Origin: Gambelia wislizenii
Lineage: Eukaryota; Chordata; Lepidosauria; Squamata; Crotaphytidae
Direction: 5' to 3'
Assembly (NCBI GenBank): GCA_030847615.1
Contig: JAUMIR010000005.1
Location: 58,617,001 to 58,681,000, forward strand
Length of the DNA stretch: 64,000 nt
Below the pieces are notes generated by a model. It had not been told where the DNA came from. It worked only from the letters and a program-made list of their open reading frames with translations, and made no database searches. Position 1 is the first letter of the stretch. Each line of letters begins with the position of its first letter. Shown here piece after piece: positions 57,854 through 64,000 of this stretch. The translations under genes and the position numbers were made by a program.

Positions 57854-58700
57854 TATTGTCTCACTAACACTTATGAGGGCATTACAGAACAAAATATGCT
57901 ATGACTGAGATTTTTAAGCTAATGAGAGTAGTGAGGTCCTCACTGAGGACATTTATAGTAGAATTCCTCTTGAGTAAGTGGTTCCCTAAAACTTTGGACA
58001 CTGGTCACTTGCTTCACTGTCACAATTATATTAGATTATAACAGGGAGGAAAAAAGAGGAAGACAATATGTTCATCTAGAATTCTACAAATATCAGTGTT
58101 GTATAATCTCTTTTCATTATGATGTTTTTCTTCTTAGGAAGAAAAGGAAGTCTTTTCTTCATAAAAACAATCATGTCTGAAATTTGTTCGGGCTAAACAA
58201 ATAATTTATGATCAAGCATGAATTTATCTGGTAATTTACAAGGATCAGCACTGTGGAAGAACAGCCACAATGAAATGATCTAAAACTATGCTGCACTTAT
58301 TTTGAAAATATTCTTTAAAAATCTCAGGACTGAATGGCTTTTCTGGGAGTCTAATTTAAGAGAGTGATACAGTTCATTTATTTTTCTTTGAACAGGCCAG
58401 CACTGGCTTATTGTTTTATGATGGTGAGACCTTTAAAATATAATTTAAGAAGTGGTCTAGCAATGGGTCTAAAAACTGAACAGACTGAGGTTTTGTTTCA
58501 GAACTAACACAGTTCTATCAAAAACAGGCTTGGAGAAAAGGTAGATTTGACAACTAAGATTCAGACTTCCTTTGCACACTATTTCACTTCATCCCTAGAT
58601 CTAGGGGATATTATACAATTATTTGACAAGTTTTCCTTACTCCCAGTTGACTAACAATATATGCAATCTGTAAGCTTTACCTTCTAAGAACTTTTTCAGA
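57854..58700. other. No recognised gene
   Basis: AT-rich non-coding. Confidence 0.4.
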
Positions 58701-58702
58701 TG

Positions 58703-59006
58703 CTCTAAACCACCCCCCTCCACAGAGGTCGTGAGGAGGATGCCGCTGTCCCGCTTCTGGCGGTCGCTTCTGCATGCCCCGTCCTCCTTCCGTCCTTCAT
58801 TTCTTGTCCCTCCATACTGGAGCAACGGAAAGGTGCTGATTTTTATTGAGGGAAACTTCCATCAATAAAAAGTGGTGCCTTTTGCGTCCCTCCAGCATGG
58901 AGGGAGAACGAATGAAGGACAGGAGGAGGACGGGGCGTGCAGAAGCGACCACCAGAAGCGGGACAGTGGCATCCTCCTCCTGACCTCCGCGGGGGTTTTT
59001 TTAGAG
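58703..59006. repeat. Large foldback palindrome (~145-bp arms)
   Basis: The left arm (58703-58849) and right arm (58862-59006) are near-perfect reverse complements: 'gtcccgcttctggcggtcgc' mirrors 'gcgaccaccagaagcgggac', and 'ttttattga' mirrors 'tcaataaaa' at the 12-base centre. It is CpG-rich against AT-rich flanks. Probably a foldback MITE or a local inverted duplication. The RNA would form one long hairpin. Confidence 0.9.
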
Positions 59007-59009
59007 TGT

Positions 59010-59262
59010 TTGGTAAAGCCCTCAAATTAGAATGCTGAAAAAAAATGGAGTAGGCTTTTATGTGAAGGGATTATAAACTTGGTTCTGTTAGTAGCCACAA
59101 TTTCTTAGGGTAAGCATGTAATCAGAGGAGCCCTGTTCCTTAAATCTTATCATATGCCCACTTCCTGAGCCACTATTTTGCACCTACCTTTAGGTGGTGG
59201 ATCACAGGATTCTAGTATCAAAATAACAAAGTCTAAGCCTCATGTGTGCCCAACTTTGTACA
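59010..59262. other. No recognised gene
   Basis: Short AT-rich spacer. Confidence 0.4.
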
Positions 59263-59265
59263 AGA

Positions 59266-59515
59266 TCAGCGGTTCTTAACCTGTGGTCCGCAATGTCCTC
59301 ACAGGGAGTCCGCGAAGGATTGAAGGATTCCATGTCCACCTCTTCCTCACAGTGGAGTAGCCTTGTGACATGAACCAAAGCAAAGGCTGCCTGTCTGGCT
59401 TGGCCGGTGCATTGCTGTTCAATCCACTCTAGCCACAAACTTGCAGGAAGAAGCAGGAAAACTCTTCCCTCCCCCTCCAGTGCCTCTGAGGAAAGGTTTA
59501 ATGGATGGCATAATT

Positions 59516-59516
<1 letters not shown>
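59266..59516. mobile_element. hAT-type MITE, right end lost
   Basis: Starts 'cagcggttcttaacctgtgg', then 'gtccgcaatgtcctcac' and 'tggatggcataattgtat', matching 57461-57845 until an (ATT)n tract takes over. The right end is missing. Confidence 0.75.
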
Positions 59517-59552
<36 letters not shown>

Positions 59553-59563
59553 AGTATTATTAT
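59517..59563. repeat. (TTA)n microsatellite
   Basis: About 15 ATT/TTA units between the hAT and LINE fragments. Confidence 0.95.
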
Positions 59564-59986
59564 TAGGCGATAGGTGACCCATGTTTCAGATCCATAAAGG
59601 AGGATAGACAGTACAATGGCTCTATACACACTGATTTTTGTGCTTTGCCGCAGGTGTTTCTTGCTCCAGACTCTTTTGTGAAGTCTTCCAAATGCACTAT
59701 ATGCCTTTGCTAATCTGTGATCGATCTCTTTGTCAATCTTGGCATCTGAGGAGATGATGCTTCCCAGGTAGGTGAACTGCTGAATGGACTTGAGCACAGA
59801 TTTGCCAATGGCAATATGGGGATGATGGTGTTCGTCCTGTGGTGCAGGCTGGTAAAGAACTTCTGTTTTCTTCAGGTTGACTTAAAGCCCAAACAGCTCT
59901 GCAGCTGTTGCAAAGCAGGATGTTAGGCGCTGCAGAGCTGCTTCTGTGTGGGCAACAAGGGCATCATCATCAGCGAAGAGCAGCTC
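59564..59986 (-). pseudogene. LINE RT segment, inverted 5' part
   Basis: Same family as 1-1460. Minus strand: ELLFADDDALVAH at 59945-59985 (intact FADD catalytic site), then KSIQQFTYLGSIISSDAKID and onward in the open frame 59549-59797, ending GSETWVTYR at 59565-59590. At 59987 the orientation flips. Confidence 0.9.
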
Positions 59987-59987
59987 A

Positions 59988-60045
59988 CAACTCCTCGAAC
60001 GCTTTCATCAGCGCTGTCTACGCACTTTTCGTGACCATGTCACAT
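59988..60045 (+). pseudogene. LINE segment following in opposite orientation
   Basis: The plus strand reads LLERFHQRCLRTFRDHVTS, the residues expected directly after the VTYR that ends the antisense part. Together they form an inverted junction of one LINE copy. Beyond about 60,045 the sequence no longer clearly aligns. Confidence 0.75.
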
Positions 60046-60319
60046 CAATAAGCCATCCTATTTTATTGGTGGACCAAGCAATGATCTCCTATAGCAATTT
60101 GTTGTTGGCATTGCCGATGTTTGAATCTGTGTGCCATTGTACTCACATAAATGTTGTGTCAATGGGCAAACACTTACAGGTGAAATCAGGACAGGCAAGT
60201 AGGGGATGCTCTTTTTATGACCGCCCCCCCCCCCATATATTGGAATTTTATAAGTGTGTTTTTGTGCTTTGCTGTACTTTTTGTATTTTAAAAAAATTAA
60301 ATTTAATTTAATTTTTAAG

Positions 60320-61860
60320 TTTCCCATGCAAATGTCCTCTTGTGAGAATCTGGGAGATTTCAACCCCGGAAGTAAATGGAGCTCCATTTGTGCTCCATTA
60401 CTGCCTAGGGAACCTCATGGATACTGAGGTAAATGTGATGGTGGTGGGGTTCTTTTGCCAGCATAAAACTGCCACAATTTATGCCGGCAAAAGAACAGTA
60501 ACACAGGGTGATCTGATAAAGTCCCTAGATCATTCAATCTAGAAATAAGTAAAACAAAAGCCATCAGAGCACACATCCTACAACGCTGCACATCTAAAAG
60601 TCTTCCATCTTTGCTCTCTCCGTCACCTGTGTAGCATTTCTTCACGCTAACTAGCCATTCTTCTCATAAAGAAGTGACAGGTATCTTTGAAGTTGTTCAA
60701 AACCAATGAACAATACTACATTAACACAGAGATAGGATTACACAATTAATGGATCTTTTACATACAGTATCAATTTCAATAATTCAATGAGTGAATTGTG
60801 CCCTCCAATAGCCAAACAACCTGCAAATTGATGTAGATGAAAAGGACAGAAAAGCACCTTATCAAGACTGAATACAGTCTTTGTGCAGTAAGACCATGGA
60901 GAAGGTAACGGAATGTGGAGAAGACATTTGAGCTATGACTTCGTAATGATGAGAGTATTCCTCAGTCTGGCGCCAGTACTGTGTGTGGGGTGGGGGGATC
61001 GTACAAACACCTGATCAGCACCTGCTCCAAATAATTGGATTACTCAGCCCTTTCCTTACTTTTAGAAACAAAAGTCCCTTTTTCCTTGAGATGGAGTTTC
61101 TTTAACCGCCTCTAAGCAATCCCCTGTCTTTTGTGAAAATATTCCAGTTGCCAAGTAAACTAAGCATCACAAGAGCTGTCATGGAACTCTACAGGCAAAA
61201 ATCAACCAGCAGCAACTGTACTGACATACAGAATGTACAAGCATTATGTGGTTGTAGACTTAATCATTAAGTATCATTCTGACGCTTAAATATCAATACA
61301 GCTGACCTTGAATAAATACTAGGGGAACTACTAATGTAAGTATACGTCACCATCAGATCTCTATGTGGTCCAAAATGGAGTTTAGGATTAATAATATGAC
61401 CAGAACATTTGTTAATCTATTCTCACAGCAACTGATTTTTCTATGAGATCAAAAAATGTTTTAGTGTACAAATGATCCATGTATGTAAAGTTAGAAATAA
61501 AATTTCTGAAATTACTACTTGAATGCAGGCACTATACTGTAATGGGGGAGAGATTTTGAAACTATTACTTGAAGTGGCACTTCAAGTATCAATCAATGGC
61601 TGATGCTTGAGTAGGCTTGACAGTACCATTTTCGAATCATTATCCAAAGCAAAATGAGGAAGAATCACCTAGTTTATTGCAAAAAGATGAAGTATGCAAG
61701 ACAGAAGTGCACAACAAACTATGGAAGAAATAAGTTTGTGTGTGTGTTCATTAAAAGGTATGCTTTAGGATCAAGATTTGGTGCTATCACTACTGAGAAT
61801 TATTCTACTTCTGATTTTTTTTTGCACTTACATTAAGAGACTATGATAGTTTAGTGCACG
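60320..61860. other. No recognised gene
   Basis: AT-rich. At 60,436-60,520 'ttcttttgccagcataaaac' is mirrored by 'tttatgccggcaaaagaac', a small inverted repeat of a DNA element with ends near 60,430 and 60,510. Otherwise nothing. Confidence 0.4.
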
Positions 61861-61864
61861 AGTA

Positions 61865-61980
61865 GGAAGCTGTTGCTGGACTGCAAGTCTCATTAGCCCT
61901 AGCCAGCACAGCCAATGGTGAGAAATGCTGGGATCTGGGGTACAACATCTGGAGGGCGTAGACTCACCCCAGCTTAGTAT
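61865..61980. mobile_element. Small palindromic DNA element
   Basis: 'gctggactgcaagtctcatt' and 'ctggggtacaacatctggag' flank 'agccagcacagccaatggt'. Diverged copy of the 54.4-kb element. Confidence 0.5.
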
Positions 61981-62084
61981 ATGCTTGACATGGCTGCCAC
62001 TATGTTGCTGTCAACCCCGTATCAAAAGATTAACTTGACTGCACTTGCAGGTTGAGAAAATGGAAACATACACTGCAACATTAT

Positions 62085-62362
62085 AGTATTGTTGGACCCC
62101 CTATCCACAGAACCAATATCTACAGTTTCAGTTATCCATAGGACACAAAACAGGGAAACATACTTTAGAGTCATCCTAGAAAATGCCTTAGAGTCATCCT
62201 AGAAAATGTCCTCTCTAGAAATCACTGAGGTCTTCCAACACAACTCTATGGTATATTTTTAGCGGAAGTCCACTGTTTTAATAGGGTTTACTGTTATCTG
62301 TAGTTTCTGGTATTTGTGATAAGTCCAGAAACCAAACCCCTGTAGATAGAGGGTTCTGACTG
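62085..62362. mobile_element. Tigger-like element, uninterrupted relative of 55.47 kb
   Basis: Contains 'gaccccctatccacagaacc', 'tctctagaaatcactgaggt' and 'atagagggttctgactg'. It holds an internal duplication of 'agagtcatcctagaaaatg' (62168-62208). It supplies the empty site for the 55.6-kb insertion. Confidence 0.8.
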
Positions 62363-62384
62363 TATACAGAATAGCAATTGGCTT

Positions 62385-63105
62385 CCAGTGTGCTTCAGAC
62401 CTCAATTCAAGCTGCTCGTCTTGACCTACAAGCCCAACTTGAGCCTAGAGATGTGAAGGCCCAGAAAAAAACCTGGAAAAATTCAGAAAAAAACATTTTT
62501 TCTGGGTTTTTTTTCCTGAAGCCTTTTTTTGTTTGTTTTTTCTGAAAAATTGAAAAAAGAAGGAAAATTGATTATGGAGTGTTTTATTTTAGCATGATGA
62601 ATAAAATCTTTAATTCAAGGTGTTCATATATAATTGTTTGAATACAATAATAATACACTGTATTTTTAACATACCAGTTGTGATAATTTCATGCCAAATC
62701 AAATTGTACATAGTCATATTTTATGTTCCTAAAATAACAGAGTGATTTTCAACCTGTAAAAAGTGCTAATGTTGCATTTTTTCAATTTTTCTGAAAATTT
62801 CATTTTTTTCTGAAAAAACATGGTTTTTTCATGGCATCAAAATTTCCAGAAATTTTACATCTCTACTTGAGCCCAGGATATCTGAAAGACCGCCTCCTTT
62901 CATATGTGGTTGCCCAACAGCTAAGATTATCAGGGAAGGCCCTGTTGCATGTCACTCCACTCCCAGAGGCTAGACTAGTGGGTACGTGTGACAATTTTCT
63001 CTGTAACAGCATCCTGACAGCAGAACTCCCTCCTGAGGAAGGTCAGGCTGGCTCCATCCCTTCTCTGTTACCATGCCCAACTACCCCTCCTTATAATATC
63101 TGAGA
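62385..63105 (+). pseudogene. LINE ORF2 C-terminal fragment (L2/CR1 type), split
   Basis: Plus strand: 'caagctgctcgtcttgacct' and 'tacaagcccaacttgagccc', then after an insertion (62446-62863) 'ggatatctgaaagaccgcct'; frame 62831-63103 has GYLKDRLLSYVVAQQLRLSG. The pattern LVLTYK....L.P.YLKDRL is typical of an L2/CR1-group C-terminal region. Decayed. Confidence 0.6.
62446..62863. mobile_element. A/T-rich insertion with short inverted ends
   Basis: Starts agatgtgaaggcccag and ends 'ccagaaattttacatct'; both ends share agatgt(g/a)aa. It sits inside the LINE fragment and is flanked by related ~12-bp direct repeats (acttgagcctag before, acttgagcccag after). Family unknown. Confidence 0.55.
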
Positions 63106-63273
63106 ACTGGCAATATCAGACACTTTGAAGGGGTCAAGTAGACCAGGGTGATCCAAAGTGAAGTAATATGGAGGTCACAAGGACCTGGAAAGGTGTCTTA
63201 GAAATATTTTAGCAAACACACCCAAGCTAGAATTAAGCTGAAACCCTTAGTAAACAAAACTATTAGGGAGGTA

Positions 63274-63934
63274 TGTACTAATTCCCTCTTGGGTCCTTGG
63301 TGGTGAATCACACATCCAAAACAATCAAGTGACCTACACAACCCAAATTCCCATGATGCCTCGGAACCCCTTTCTGTCCTACAATGTGAGGTTGTCACAA
63401 ACCCATCAATTCCTATCTCCCAGCCATCTAAGACAATCAGTGGAGTTGTGTTCTCCTTTGTTCATCCTGTGGAAGAGTCATTTATCCATTGTAGTACCCA
63501 AAATGCGCCATCGAGGCATGAAATGGGCTATAAGTATCCCAGCCTAAACAATAACAAGGTGTGCCTCGGTGGATGAGACCCGGTTACTCTCTCTGTCAAT
63601 GCACTCCAGATCAGAACCTCCAGTGCCACCTGCAGTTTTTAGTCTGAGTACTTTGCTATTCTTCTAGACTGGTAAATATCACCCTATTTCACAAATCTAT
63701 TCCTCTATCCAACCTTTCTGCCTTAACTCTTTCATAGCCTTATGTGGTTCTTGTGATTGTATGTTACATGAATGAATGCTTTTTGTGCTATTTCCAATAA
63801 AAACCATTTATTTCAGTTTAACCTGGAGTTCTCTGTAGTTATTATTGGTATACATAGGTGAAAAGGTCCCAAAGTTACCTGCCTCTTGCAGCCTTCTATT
63901 TAAGCTTATAATATAATTCCCTCAAATAGTAATA
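63274..63934 (+). mobile_element. Candidate LTR at right edge
   Basis: About 650 bp starting near 'tgtactaattccctcttggg'. It has a TATA-like 'gggctataagtatcc' (63527-63541), a polyadenylation signal 'ccaataaaaacc' (63796-63807) and an end near 'aatagtaatatag'. It is followed by tggcatcatgagtggggctc, which resembles a lysine-tRNA primer-binding site (about 12 of 18 positions). The internal region, if present, lies past the window. No coding is visible here. Confidence 0.45.
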
Positions 63935-63935
63935 T

Positions 63936-63956
63936 AGTTTTGGCATCATGAGTGGG
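63936..63956 (+). other. Possible tRNA primer-binding site
   Basis: Directly after the candidate LTR; shares TGGC at the start and GTGGGGC at the end with the tRNA-Lys type of site. Confidence 0.35.
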
Positions 63957-64000
63957 GCTCTAAAACACCCCACCACTTCAGGTAACATCTGCATTGCCAA

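Noticed and set aside
58703..59006. Assembly-made inverted duplication
   Set aside because: The arms differ at several bases and have an asymmetric centre, so a simple assembly fold is less likely, though not excluded.

Overview
This window is nuclear DNA of a squamate reptile, probably a lizard. It is AT-rich with CpG-rich islands, has no operons or dense coding, and carries the repeat mix typical of squamates: tRNA-derived Sauria-type SINEs, 5S rRNA-derived SINEs, CR1 and other non-LTR retrotransposons, a DIRS retrotransposon, Penelope-like remnants, and many Tigger/pogo, hAT and other short inverted-repeat elements. The organism call is inference from repeat content. I recognise no complete host gene; the only host-like coding signal is a short open frame near 3.44-3.65 kb.

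Layout. 0-6 kb: antisense fragments of one non-LTR (LINE) family, a possible terminal exon split by one of them, and a Tigger element interrupted by an L1-like insertion. 6.1-11.9 kb: a nearly complete DIRS-type tyrosine-recombinase retrotransposon on the minus strand, with ~118-bp inverted terminal repeats, an internal complementary region, and decayed gag, reverse transcriptase (RT), RNase H and recombinase regions. 12-22 kb: a Tigger element resembling mammalian copies, a Copia-type gag relic, a SINE nested in a SINE, and a triple nest (Tigger, LINE, LINE/SINE tail). 22.08-23.2 kb: a well-preserved LINE 3' end with a 14-bp target-site duplication (TSD). 24.8-35 kb: non-autonomous DNA elements, a Tigger element with internal 127-bp tandem repeats, and a 5S-SINE split by a CR1. 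35.7-46 kb: CpG-rich inverted-repeat elements, two Penelope-like insertions (one with a hammerhead-like motif) and a second DIRS gag fragment. 47-57 kb: Tigger and hAT elements, a solo LTR, and a CpG-rich element inserted in a Tigger-like element. 57-64 kb: hAT elements, a ~300-bp foldback palindrome, a LINE with a twin-priming inversion, and a candidate LTR reaching the right edge.

The genes do not cooperate as a pathway. The story is successive transposition, with nesting that gives relative ages. Almost all coding regions are broken; the longest intact one is the 325-codon LINE C-terminus at 22.1-23.1 kb.
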